A stretch of 64,000 bases of DNA from Stromatinia cepivora (GCA_014898415.1 RCTD01000007.1:1240001-1304000); one strand, 5' to 3'. Positions 45,798 to 56,784 are shown, numbered from the stretch's first letter. Notes: a model not told the origin generated them from the sequence alone. A program made the numbers and translations.

Positions 45798-48400
45798 ATG
45801 CTGTTTTGGAGCTATTCGCAATATATATCCCGGTTTGCATTTCCCTTATTCTGCTTTATTGACTTTTACTTTTCGATGTGCAATATTTTGAATGCTATGT
45901 TACGCTGTAGTTAACCTTGCTGCCTTTCAACAGAGCACAGTGTCTAATGGCCCCAGATACCGCCATCCTCCTGCACAAGAACAGAAACGACCATCACATT
46001 GTAGCGCATTGGTAAGCCAATATTGCTTTGTCAACCTTACACTATTGATTCGTAACCACCTCAATCTTATGAGTTTCGAATATTTTACTGATAGTATAAG
46101 GCAAGAGCGTTCCTTGAAATTAAACCCGTCTTCTACTTTCAGAATCTATATGGAGTACCTCAGCTCCATCTTTCTTGCGTATTAACGATCGAGTGGTATT
46201 GCTTCATTTAATTTCTTCTTTTACTTCTTCATCACAAGCGAAGGTTATTTAAGAGTATAGTGCGTTGGCCGTAATGCTTCCCTAGAGGCCAGAGCTCCTA
46301 GTGGCTGGAAATGCTACGCAATATGCACACGTACAGCAATGGCTGGTGACTCCATGTTTCAGTGATGCTAATAGTAATTTTCCAATCTTGTCTGGATATA
46401 TAGTCCAGACTTGCTGTATGTCTACAATCGAATCTTGTAATATGCAGAATTAGATATTACCTTTCATACTGTGGTAAAAATACTGGTATTCTTGTATCCA
46501 CATCAAAAGAAGATTCTCCCATTCTTAGTCTCTATATATTCTACGTAAACTGACCGGTTCAGAGTAGTGTTCCGATCATTTGATCGTTCGGCCGCTTGGC
46601 CGGAACAAATCATCGTTCATCATTCTCCGACACAATGACATATAATCGTTATCCTTACAGCGTTACCATATCTGCGAATAAAAGACATGTACTCCGGTCG
46701 GATTATCCTCCTCGTATTCTGCGTTGTGTGCATTGCGATATTGAACACAGAGCTTCGGACTTAGAATGTCCTATCGCTTATGATTCGCGATCTTCGAAGA
46801 TACATCAGATGATTCTTAGGCATTTCTGCATTATAATAAACTATCAGTGGAGATTAGGTTTATGATATGGCGAAGTGCGTTGTGTACACCACTCATGCTT
46901 TACTCAACATGTCAACATCGGCAGGACCCGGTATACTACGGTAGTGGGCGGCGGCTGAACATGCAAATTTTGTATGTCTGTTGAAAGTCTTACAATACCG
47001 TGTGCAGGCATTACGCAAGAGCCCCCAGCGCCAGCCCGCGCCCGATTTTTCCCCAGTTATACCCGGCTATGGCACCTTATACATGAAGATCCCAGCCGCC
47101 AATCCCCACGAGCAACGGGAAAACCCCACGAACGGAATCTGGTATTGAATACAAAAGACTCAAGCATTTAGCTGTTTGTTTAAATAATATTTAGTCAGGT
47201 GTTACTGGAGCACTGCCCACTCCATTGAGCGGAGCATAAATAGCATGTTTACCAAAGGCAATATCAATATCTTTACCATTGTAGACCGGAGACACTTAAG
47301 CACACACTAAGGAGACCTGGCATTCATTGAGATTCAAGATATTTATCTTTCGCTAGCATTCTCTCAACATCCATTCGATCCAGTGACAGAGGACTTATAA
47401 GCAACAACTTGATTATTATTCATGGATTAATATTACGCATCTAGCTAGAAGCTTTGCACAATGTAGACGTCCGGCAAGGACACATAAGGACAAGACTCTA
47501 TTCGTCCAACATGAGGTCGTCACTAACACTAACAGAAAGGAAGCTTGACAGAGCAAGGGGACGATTTGAACACAGTAAGACTGACTACCAAAGGGCAGAT
47601 CAAGTTACGATGATGGAGTAAGCTATAGCCAAGCACAGGTATGGAAAACACGGAGTTGGAGAGTGGTCGGGATATATCTGGAATTTCTATGTTAGTAAGA
47701 AGTACTACAATCACCTAGCAGCAAATACCTAGCAGTGGAAGAGTTTCAGGGCGCTTTCTATTGATCAAAAAAAGTAAGATCTTATATAGGATTTTGTGTC
47801 TGACTCTTTTGTTATAAGATTCGGATAATTCAGACACATACTTGAGTGGGCTGACAAGCAGCTATTGAAGTGATTATGATTGGCTGGTTGGTTCAAGATT
47901 GAACCGAAGTTCAATTGATGCTAAAGACGGGAGCGGGGACATGGTCTGCGGTCTGGGCTGTTGCGTGCCCTTCTCCCGTCGGTCATCTAGATTGCCCCAT
48001 ATACAGTTCTAGGCTCTGTGGGTAGGATCTAGGCGTTCTATTGGATTTAATATTCCTTCCTATTGTTCCTGGTCATGAGACAGGCTGATGACCCGATTAG
48101 TTTTACGAGATGCTTAGTTTTCAATTTACAAGATTCAAACAAGAGTAAAATTATCCCAAAAGCAATATCTAGATTCATCCATGAGAAATTCAAAAATCCA
48201 ACAGAATTCGAAATTAACGATCCAATACAAAATTCTAGCTACCCACTTCCTTAAACAACCATCTCATTCATAACTTCCAATTTTCAAATCATCCAGAACA
48301 CAACGAAATATTCCAAAAGCGCATCAACCGAGCCTCTTGGTGACCTCAGGTCTGGCCAATTCTCTGATTCCACAAAGCAACTTGCTGAAACGGCAGCAAC
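45798..48400. other. 2.6-kb gene-poor region with a coding-like fragment
   Basis: No complete gene. A minus-strand stretch at 47191-47286 reads as a C-terminal peptide end (separate entry). A GC-rich patch lies at 47010-47060. The remainder is AT-rich with short frames. 48290-48400 is the 3' flank of the NLP relic. Confidence 0.4.
47191..47286 (-). pseudogene. Possible C-terminal fragment of an unidentified gene
   Basis: About 32 codons ending in TAA at 47193-47191 read SPVYNGKDIDIAFGKHAIYA, then a short Pro/Gly-rich end. Codon choice and balanced composition look protein-coding, unlike the surroundings. Upstream the frame is closed by a TAA, so at best this is a last exon or a broken remnant. 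Family not recognised. Confidence 0.25.
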
Positions 48401-48713
48401 TTACATAGCTGCCTTTCTGAGGTTGTTTGCAAAGTTGCGGTCGTTGAATGGGCAAATAGCATCACCGAAAACTGGCTGTTCCAAAGCATCCTTGGTCATT
48501 TGCCCTAAGGTAATCATCGATATATATTATATAGATATCGGTATCCTAGATATTTAAAACAATTATATATAATCTAAAAACCCTATATTCGTTTTTTATT
48601 CTTCTGTATATTAACTTTTAAAATAAAATTATTAGTTTAGATATGTAATATAACTATATATTACATTATACACTAATTTTCTAGATTCCTCAATCTTTTT
48701 CTAACTTCCTTGA

Positions 48714-48863
48714 TGTGACGAACCCAACGAGCGTTTAGAGATCAACCTTAAAATTAAAAGCTACAGAGCTAAAGAGAATGTGCTATGAAGCTATATATAT
48801 GATCGGCTTGAAGCTTAATACTGTATTAGCCCGATCGGACACGATTATGTATATCTTGTAACA
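48714..48863 (-). repeat. LTR copy 1 (3' LTR in element orientation)
   Basis: 150 bp, with the same length and order of motifs as the copy at 50254-50403, including GATCGGCTTGAAGCTTAATA. Confidence 0.8.
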
Positions 48864-50253
48864 TTATTCCTTTCTTCTGAAGAGTTCGTTCCGAATTCGC
48901 TTTAAACGAATAATTTAAGTACAAAAATGATTATTAATCTTCTTTTGATAAAAATGCCTGATGTGTGGATTGCATTATAGTTAACGAATACACATCCATT
49001 GTATTATGTATCTCCTTCAAGTGATCTTCAAAATATTGACTATTGATCATCTCTCCTAGGTCTTTATTATTATTGCTTTCGGACTCAGTAATCAGTGTAA
49101 TAGCCAGAATAGGCTTTTATCGATCTCAAACTCCTTAATGTGGATCTAATGGATAGATTTATATCCAATAGGAAATACTTCTATATTATATACATTTATT
49201 TTGTTTGTACAAAAGAGTTCTTTCAGAAGGGGAAAACTCGGGTGTTTGTATACAGAATAAAATCAAAATGTAATCGGGTTTATCTGATTGGGTATCAAAA
49301 GGGTTAAGGGCATTAATGATATTAAGATTGCTAATATCCATTGGATTGTAATTCCAAAAATAGAATGAATTCTGTAATATATGTGGGGTTCTAGATTCAT
49401 TAGAATAAGATGATACAGGGAATCTATTCGTTGTGTGAGTAGTTAGTTGTTATATAATCTGAATAAAATCGGGATAGAAGTAAGGAAGAAAAAACTATTG
49501 AGAAAGACGATTTCTAAAAGTAATATTGAATTTATTGCGAAAGATTGAGATCTTATTCGAATTGGGCCAATTCTGATTTTTGGCTTTGTAAAAGTTCTTT
49601 CGAATTTTGCAATATAAATATATAAAAAATTGGTTTCTTGTTTAAGAGTGAATAATTTATCTTTGGCTTTTTGAACTTTATTCGGATTATTATAAATGTA
49701 TATAAGTTGATTTAGGATTGTTGTATAATCTAAAGGAATGTTTTAATTAAAAAAGAAAACTGAAGTAGTACTATAATTTATATATAAAATTCGAGATTGA
49801 GATAAACATAGTAAAATTGAACTATAGAATTGCTGATCGTAGTGTTGTCTATTTATAGTTTCGCTCGAATCGAGGGAAGCCAGATATCGAACTTTTGAAA
49901 GTTACTACTGAACTTTTCAGGATCAAAGAGAAAGAGTTTCGGACGAAAAGGAGTATGAGTAGTAGGAGTGTATTCGAGAATTAAAGAGTATAGAAACGAA
50001 ATTTCATTTCATTAATAAATCATTTCGTTATGAAGTTTTATAATTGCAAGGTTTATCGAATTATAATTTATAATTTAGAAATTAAGGGTAAAAAAAAAGA
50101 CAATATCTTCGAATAATATTAAGAAGATCTATATACAAACGAAAGAACAAAAGCGATATATTTAGATAGGAATAAGTGGAGTATACATACAAACTTTATT
50201 CGTGAGTATATACAGATATTATTCCATTTCTTATCTAAAAGAGCTTTTAATAA

Positions 50254-50403
50254 TATAACGAACCCAACAAGTGTTTAGAGATCAACCTTAGAATTAAAAG
50301 CTACAAAACTAAAGAAAGTATACTACGAAGCTATATATATGATCGGCTCGAAGCTTAATACCGTACTAGCCCGATCGGATGCGATCACGTGTATCTCGTA
50401 ACA
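50254..50403 (-). repeat. LTR copy 2 (5' LTR in element orientation)
   Basis: 150 bp, with GATCGGCTCGAAGCTTAATA at the position matching copy 1. It retains more C and G at variable sites than copy 1, so it is the less mutated copy. Confidence 0.8.
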
Positions 50404-51539
50404 CTCGATCTTTTTCTAATTTGTCTTTTTCAAAATTAATTTCCTTTTCACCTTTGTCATTTATTATACTCATTATATAATATAAAATACTTAGAAAAAA
50501 ATAAAATTCTTCAAAAATAAAATACAAATACAAATTGGAATATATAATAATAGAATATCTTCGATTTCAAAAAATTCCAAAAAAGATAATATATATTTCA
50601 AACTTGAAAAGCTTCAATATTTAATATAATTGCTTTTATATAATATAATAATAATATAAATAATTTAAATTGAAAAAATTAAAATGAAATAATGATTCAT
50701 TGATTATTAATGAAACAAATAACTTTGAATTAGATAATATGAATCAATTAAATAAGAATAACTTCAATTTCAGATTATTACCTCAAATATTTATAATTCA
50801 TATAACTTTTGCTATATTATATAATTTACCATTCAATAAAGACAAGTCTTTCTTGTATAATTGTTTATATATCCTGGAATATAAATTGAACATCCCTATT
50901 CTACAATCAAAAATATATATATAATGTCCTTTTTATGAATATCTAGGATGTTTATTTCAGAACCTTAGGGTTGCGGGAAGAAGTCCCACCACATCATAAG
51001 CAAATCTCTTCCCGGAGTGTTTGTGAACTGCAACTCGTGGTTTCTGGGAAATTCGGTATAGTACTCGACCTTGGATCTGGTACCATCTGTTGGTGGTCTG
51101 GTGGTCTTCTTGAGGTCTCCGTGGCCGGAAGCTGCTGTACCAAGCAATCCGGGGCCTGCGACTGCTGGGTTGTTGACCAAGATGACGACGTGCTCCCAGT
51201 CGTGGCGATGACCTCCGAGAACATCTCCAGTGTTTGGGTGGTCCTTGGTGAAATCTGTAGAAGTGTGTTGGAGAAGGGGAGAATAGATTCATGGAGTATT
51301 GGGATCACCTACACCAGGCGTAAATAATACCATATTTGCCACCAGACCAGCCACCTCGAACGTAGGTTTGACCCTTTGCTTGATCACAGCAGCCTGCAGA
51401 GACAATTCCTCTGAGACATTGCCGGTAGCTTCAAGTCCGCCACTATGAATGTGTTATTAAAGTGTCATTTGAATAGAAAGAGGAGTTGTCGTACCTGGTG
51501 TTACCGTTGCCGTCAACCGCGCTGTATGGTTGGCATCCA

Positions 51540-51943
51540 CAGTGTGTCCAATAGTCTTCCCGTATTCCGTCCGGACGGCCATCCGGACAACTAATCTATG
51601 ATTTTATTGGATTAGATAGATTATTAAAGAACTTTCAATATAAAAAGTTTGTATTAGATAATTTAATATTAAAAGGTTAAGATTGCAATCCGGATTTTTG
51701 GATTGAATAGTGATATTATATGATCTAAATATTATATGATATATTATATGGATATCATATGATATTTAGATTATGTGATATTACTATTCAGTTCAAAAAT
51801 CCAGCTCGTCTAGACTGCAGTTTAGCTGATTGGGGATTTATATTATCCTAAACAAACTGTTTAATTTTTTTATCGGATTGAAGTTTGATTGTTTAACTTA
51901 AAACATCTAGTCCATCCTACAATCCGGATTATTGGACACCCTG
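51540..51943. mobile_element. hAT-like MITE inserted in the NLP gene, 404 bp
   Basis: Ends are CAGTGTGTCCAATAGTC and, reversed, CAGGGTGTCCAATAATC. A perfect 8-bp duplication GGCATCCA flanks it (51532-51539 and 51944-51951), the size typical of hAT elements. The interior (about 51675-51825) is a second long inverted repeat, so the element can fold back on itself. No coding capacity. Same family as 30150-30321. Confidence 0.85.
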
Positions 51944-52267
51944 GGCATCCATGAGCAATATGGATGAAAGGCTCAAATCTCCTCAAGGTGCTGCCGAGGG
52001 CACCGCCTGGTATATTCTTTGGTCATGGATTGATAGAATCGTGGTTAACTTTGGCGCGAGCTTCGATGGTGTTTTCTTCGATTGGAGCACCTCTGACAGC
52101 TGCAGCGGCGGCGAGGAGGGAAATGAATTTTGAGTTGGCATTTTGAGTGAATAAGATTGAAGCTGATGCTAAGGATGATATTGATGTTGCTGTGGATGTT
52201 GTTGATGTAGATGTGGATGTGGATGTGGATGTTGATGATGGTCAGGAAGAGGGATCGTCGCCGGTAC

Positions 52268-52277
52268 TTATATATAG
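52268..52277 (-). promoter_or_regulatory. TATA-like box upstream of the NLP relic
   Basis: TATATATAAG on the minus strand, about 130 bp upstream of the ATG at 52141. The intervening leader is CA-rich, as in highly expressed fungal genes. Confidence 0.4.
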
Positions 52278-52952
52278 CTTTTTGATGCAACCACTCAATA
52301 CACTCGGGGGGTACGACTAATGTGCTGATCTGGCCAATTCCCAGCTAGATCTTCTTGCGTTTTCTTGAACCTCAAGATCAAGACGCATCAATCTCGGTAC
52401 CTACTTAGGGCCTCCTTGATTTTTGTAAGGTTTCAAGAAGGAGAAAGAAGTCATCTACAAAACGCAGAGTACTAGTCTTGGCCTCAATGTTTAGCTGAGC
52501 CCGTCTGATGGATAATGTACGGAGTATAGTAGTTAAGTATAACTTCAGATAAATCCTAAGGCTAAGCTTTTTGCTGCTACGCGTCCACGTACAGTTAATC
52601 TTCAGATCCCCTGATTGTAATTAATAACCACCTCGACATGTAATAGCTAACTCATCACTTGATGTTCATGTAATATTCGTGTGATGTTATCAGCCTACAT
52701 TGTTCCCTTGTTATTACCTTGAAGATAGTTTCAAAACAGCTTCAAAAATAACATCACTAGAGAACTGTTCTGATAGTTTACTTGTCTGAAGGCTCAAAAG
52801 GTCCTAAACTATTAGGGTGGACAATCTCAACTCACCTTACTCATTATGGGCCTAATGTATTCTAGTCTTTCTCACTTACATTCGAATGACTTCGGATATA
52901 TCGGCGAATTGCTGAGACTACATGAAATATAGGAACATGTGGGGGAGCTTCC

Positions 52953-53075
52953 TGTCAAAATACAATTGATCTTTACCTTAAGGTTGTAACCTTCTTGGGT
53001 ACCTTTGTGTCAAAATACAGCGGATCCTTCCTTTAAGGTTATAACCTTCTTTTTGACATTTTCAGTATTTTGACA
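52953..53075. repeat. 55-bp tandem pair bounded by an inverted 11-mer
   Basis: TGTCAAAATAC starts at 52953 and again at 53008, each followed by GATC, CCTTAAGG-like palindromes and TAACCTTCTT. The reverse, GTATTTTGACA, closes the block at 53065-53075. The same 11-mer recurs in the hairpin at 53713-53775. Confidence 0.65.
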
Positions 53076-53712
53076 TGACACGTTGTGGTAACCAAAACTC
53101 AATATGTAACCAAAACTCAATAACATAATATGAGTAAGGTTATGCATGGTTATGTATAGTTATACCCGTATTCAAAGATAGGATGCAGGTACTTGATGGT
53201 TCAGCCAAATTGAATCCAGAGATTTTCTGTAATACTTATTGTATGTTAAATATTACGTCACTCAAACTTTCTGATTTGGTTTGAGTTTGTGAAAGTGGGT
53301 GGGAGATAGGAAATTGTTGTGAGAGTTTATACTAGAAGCGGGTGATCTCAGCCCCCTCCAAACCCCCACCAATAGTATAGCATTTGCATTTCCTAGTCTA
53401 GTTTTCACATTGATCTTCTTTCAGAGTTTTTACATTTTAAGCGAACCCTTTCAGAGGATCAGGTTGTTTCCCATAACCAGCGTAAATAGATTAGCAAATA
53501 TAATCGATCTGTAAAGATAGAATTGTGTAAGGGATTCTGATTACAAGAAGGTATAAAAATGTTATTCGGCGTAGAAGCAGCTAAGGAATAAAGAGAGGAT
53601 CTTTCTTTTTCCCCAGCAACACGCCGATAATCAATAGCAGCCATTAGTATTAATGATATTAATATAATATATTCCCCGTTCTAGTATCTTACTAGGATGT
53701 TTTGACAAGCAA

Positions 53713-53775
53713 TTAGTATCCCATCAAGGTGTTTTAGCAATCAACGGCTGTCAAAATACCTTGATGGGATACTAA
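53713..53775. repeat. 23-bp-arm hairpin adjoining a MITE
   Basis: The arms 53713-53735 (TTAGTATCCCATCAAGGT, then GTTTT) and 53753-53775 are inverted copies with one mismatch around a 17-nt loop. It ends directly at the left edge of the element at 53776. Confidence 0.8.
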
Positions 53776-54480
53776 GAGCCCGTTCTTTGTGCAGCTCACA
53801 GAAATCTAGTTTGAAAAGTAGAGCAAATATAGTATCAAATTAAATTCCATTTTCGAAATCATTATTCTCCTGTTAGATTATAAAATGTAATCCTACTCAG
53901 GTATTCAATTTATGAATAGACAGACAAATCATTTTTATACAAAATCAAGCTTACAAACTTCAAACAAGATTCAATTTAAAAGACTGTTTTGATTATAGAG
54001 AAATATTTATTTAAATTAGATCTATTTAAATTTTGAAACTAAATAAAATTTATCAAATAAAATTCAATTTCACTCAATTATATAATATATATAATATATA
54101 TAATTTTTTAAAATTTAATATTTAAATAATTCTAATATTCAACTTTCAAATAATATAATTTTCATTTAATAATATTAAGAATTTGTAATTTTATTAATAA
54201 TTAATACTTTAAATCTATAAAAACCCTTCATTTATAATAAATAAACAAATAATTTTAATTTCTCTATAATTCCTTCAAAATTATTTTCAAAATCATTTTC
54301 GAAATTTATATAAAGAATACTATCCCTTTTATAAACCATCTACAAAATTAAGTTTTTTAATATAATTTTGATTAAAATTATAAATTTATATATTTATTTA
54401 CAAATCTGTTTTCAGATCGACAAATTATAAATTTACTAGGTAAATCATAAAATTCTGTGAACTGTACAAAGAACGGGCTC
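53776..54480. mobile_element. TAA-flanked MITE (PIF/Harbinger-like), 705 bp
   Basis: Terminal inverted repeats of about 28 bp: left GAGCCCGTTCTTTGTGCAG, right reversed GAGCCCGTTCTTTGTACAG, both continuing to CACAGAA, with two transitions. TAA on both sides (53773-53775 and 54481-54483) fits the 3-bp TWA duplication of Harbinger/Tourist elements. The interior is extremely AT-rich and non-coding. Confidence 0.82.
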
Positions 54481-54894
54481 TAATTAACACTCATTAACAA
54501 CTACAATATTATGATAATATTATTGGTTAGCAATCAGAGTTTGAAAGCTTTTCATTCGTGGCTTTGAAAAGTCTACCCCCTGGTTCAATCCCCTGATGCC
54601 ACATGCGGGTAAACTTTATCTGAATCCATTCAAAATAAGCTTATCCGGGAATCTACCGGTACTAATTGGCTATCGAAATGATTCACTAGAATATTAATAG
54701 CTACCAATGACTCTCAATGGCGATCAAAATAAAACCTGGCTTATTAATGATACATTTCTCACCAATAGTAAATATAATCTAATTTAGCAACTCAAGGACT
54801 ACTTTATCGATGAAACGAATATAAAAGGAGTTATAAAATATACGATTTAGAATGTAACCGATTAGACTCTTCTGGCGGAGATATCAAAAATCAT

Positions 54895-55068
54895 ATGACC
54901 GAACTCCTCGAGAGTCAGGCACCCGCTAGACTATTTCCAGGGGCCCACGCTGTTGAAGCTATTGTCGCCATCGGTACTGCACTCTTACCGGCTATGGGTA
55001 TTCTCCGGGCAATATCCAGCCTGGCTCTCTTGTTCAAGTTGTTGGCCCACTCGGGTATATTCTTGTGA
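54895..55068 (+). pseudogene. Small hydrophobic ORF, possible gene fragment
   Basis: Fifty-seven codons from ATG to TGA with a balanced base composition inside very AT-rich DNA. A short polar start (MTELLESQAPARLFPG) is followed by two hydrophobic helices (VEAIVAIGTALLPAMGILRA, ISSLALLFKLLAHSGIFL). The opposite strand is also open for 60 codons here, so coding is not certain. It could be a surviving piece of a larger membrane protein. Family not recognised. Confidence 0.28.
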
Positions 55069-55825
55069 TTCTTCCGACCGAATATACTCGTTCGCAACGT
55101 GGTTTTTCCATTTGCACCTCAGTTTCAACTTGCAAGTTTGACGGCATATTGATGGGTAATCATTTCAGGCCAAGGGAAACCGACTCAGCCCAGCCCCATA
55201 CTTAACCGTTGATTAACCTTCATTCCCCGCCCGGTTTGGTTCCGATGAAAGGGTTCTGGTTGTAGGTGTGAAGAGGGTTGATTATCATTATCGTACGAGT
55301 GAACTATATATATCCCCACTAGAGTCGCACCTGCCATATTATGCCCTGACACCGATCATCATTGTTACTCAAGAAGACAAATAGGCATGTTAGCAGCACA
55401 GGCTGCACAGCCTCGCAAATCCCATCGGAAGTATACTGCACTTTTCGAACTCTAAGTTTGATAATTGATCATCACAATCAAATTGCTAAGCGAGCGGCGG
55501 GTGCACCGCGGGTGAATAGACGCGACTTCGCACTTGGCATTGTTAGTGTCAGGGATACGCTTAAGCCAAAAAGAGTCATTTAAGATTTTTATAAACTTTC
55601 TAATTTGTATATAAATGATTACAAATCGCTGATTCTGCTTGAAATTCTAAGCGATGATGATTAAGCATCTTGCAACTAGACAAAAATCTTTAACTACAAT
55701 AATCACATCAATCAATGAAACTACAAAGACGATCTAAGATCCATCCGACAAGAGAAAATCCGCATGCCAAGACTGTGAATCTTTCGAGATCATACGGTAA
55801 TCGACTCCGTACCGTAAGTCGATTA

Positions 55826-56024
55826 CCGTCTAAACTCAAGTAATCCGGATCACACTTTCCCTATTATGGAATAAGGTTATGAATATATAATTGGATAGGT
55901 TATGAAAGTGGATATTGAAAATTTCCAATTCACTTTCTTGATTCTCCTACTTGGAAATAAGAAATAATAAATAACCTTATTTCAAGAAAGTTTAGTGTAA
56001 TCCGGATTACTTGAGTTTAGACGG
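55826..56024. mobile_element. TA-flanked near-palindromic MITE, 199 bp
   Basis: Both ends start CCGTCTAAACTCAAGTAATC and match for about 31 bp with one C/T difference. TA at 55824-55825 and 56025-56026 fits a TA target duplication. AAGGTTAT/ATAACCTT internal copies extend the palindrome. No coding capacity. Confidence 0.85.
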
Positions 56025-56784
56025 TATTATCGCTCGACCCCACAAATATTCTTACCCACTTCCCAATCATTCATTCGAGCCTGGCGAACAAGGACAACTA
56101 GTCGTCTAGGTAATGATACTTTCCAAATCACAACCCTCACTTCAACCAGGACCTTCACAAAGTTTGTGAACGTTGCCCCTCAATTTGCGTCCTCATGAAT
56201 CATGATAGTGGTTCACAGGCCGTCTAGAAAGAATGGAACCGGGGAAGAAGCATCTGGGAAACTTCGGAATTGAAATTTAGTATTCCGTATTACAGTGCAT
56301 GCAATACATAGCGTGGGTATTGGCGTTTGATCTCACGCTACACTGTCTAGGCAGGCCGCAGACCGAACTTGAGCGTGTGCGTTTGTTTTGACATGATGTA
56401 GATAAGCGAAGGAAATGTTCGAGTGATTTGAGACTTCGGCGCCTCGGAAGAACACCAAGAGTCCCATAAGTGTGCGGCAGTCGGGTTTTTGTAATTGTGA
56501 GAGAGCGAGAGGTTTTTACTAGAAACGATTTCGGAAAAGGTGGATCTGGTGGGTTGCCACGTTGTAGAACCCAGCTGTCTGGAACTAAACGAGGCACTTT
56601 GCATGTGCATAATACTCGTGCGGCCAGCAATTACCAATGTCTCCACTCTAGGAACATGCCACAACTTGGTAGGCTACAAAGGGAATATGGGTTGTAATCA
56701 AGTGGATGGCCTTATATATACTTTCTGGCAGCACGAGTAGTCTTCATTTTGAGTTGATGGACCCCGCAGTTCTAGATTTTCATA

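Larger units (their letters stand above)
48714..50403 (-). mobile_element. Short LTR retroelement with RIP-like decay, about 1.69 kb
   Basis: Two direct repeats of exactly 150 bp (48714-48863 and 50254-50403). Read on the minus strand they run TGTTAC... to ...CGTCACA, the TG...CA termini of LTRs. Flanking 5-bp duplications are CTTGA (48709-48713) and CTCGA (50404-50408), differing by one C/T. A purine-rich AGAAGAAAGGAATAA abuts the low-coordinate LTR on the minus strand, as a polypurine tract should, fixing orientation. Differences between LTRs are almost all transitions. The 1.39-kb interior has no coding content, so it is non-autonomous or fully decayed. Confidence 0.82.
48503..50970. mobile_element. 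Terminal-inverted-repeat element flanked by TTG, carrying a nested LTR element
   Basis: Both ends read CCCTAAGGT inward and share ATCCTAGATATT further in. A TTG triplet flanks each side (48500-48502 and 50971-50973), fitting a 3-bp target duplication. Without the nested LTR element the body is about 770 bp, extremely AT-rich and non-coding. It lies inside the NLP coding sequence: removing it and one TTG brings the two halves back into the same reading frame. Superfamily not assigned; a 3-bp duplication is PIF/Harbinger-like. Confidence 0.72.
48401..52141 (-). pseudogene. NEP1-like (NLP/NPP1) necrosis-inducing protein gene, broken by transposons
   Basis: NLPs are secreted proteins that permeabilise dicot plasma membranes. 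The family heptapeptide GHRHDWE is readable at about 51200-51220 (minus). The pieces, 5' to 3' on the minus strand, are: a hydrophobic leader and first exon at 52141-51944; a middle part at 51539-50971 with two short introns (one at about 51305-51260, donor GTAGGT); and a C-terminal piece at 48502-48401 ending in TAA. Lesions: the only well-placed ATG (52141-52139) is out of frame with the leader; TGA in frame at 52025-52023; a 404-bp MITE at 51540-51943; and a 2.47-kb nested insertion at 48503-50970 that removes the last 30 or so codons. A TATA-like box remains upstream. The gene cannot make the family protein. Confidence 0.88.

Noticed and set aside
34943..46000. Possible secondary-metabolite cluster (glycosyltransferase, permease, secreted protein)
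   Set aside because: No backbone synthase, terpene cyclase, P450 or cluster regulator is present, and housekeeping ytm1 sits among these genes.
51294..51308. Two minus-strand frames of about 105-111 codons across the NLP middle part
   Set aside because: They are alternative frames over the true NLP frame that carries GHRHDWE; they have no family content.
54555..54612. Possible tRNA (GGTTCAATCCC with GTGGC...GCCAC ends)
   Set aside because: The B-box-like motif is there, but the T stem does not pair and no D or anticodon arm can be drawn.
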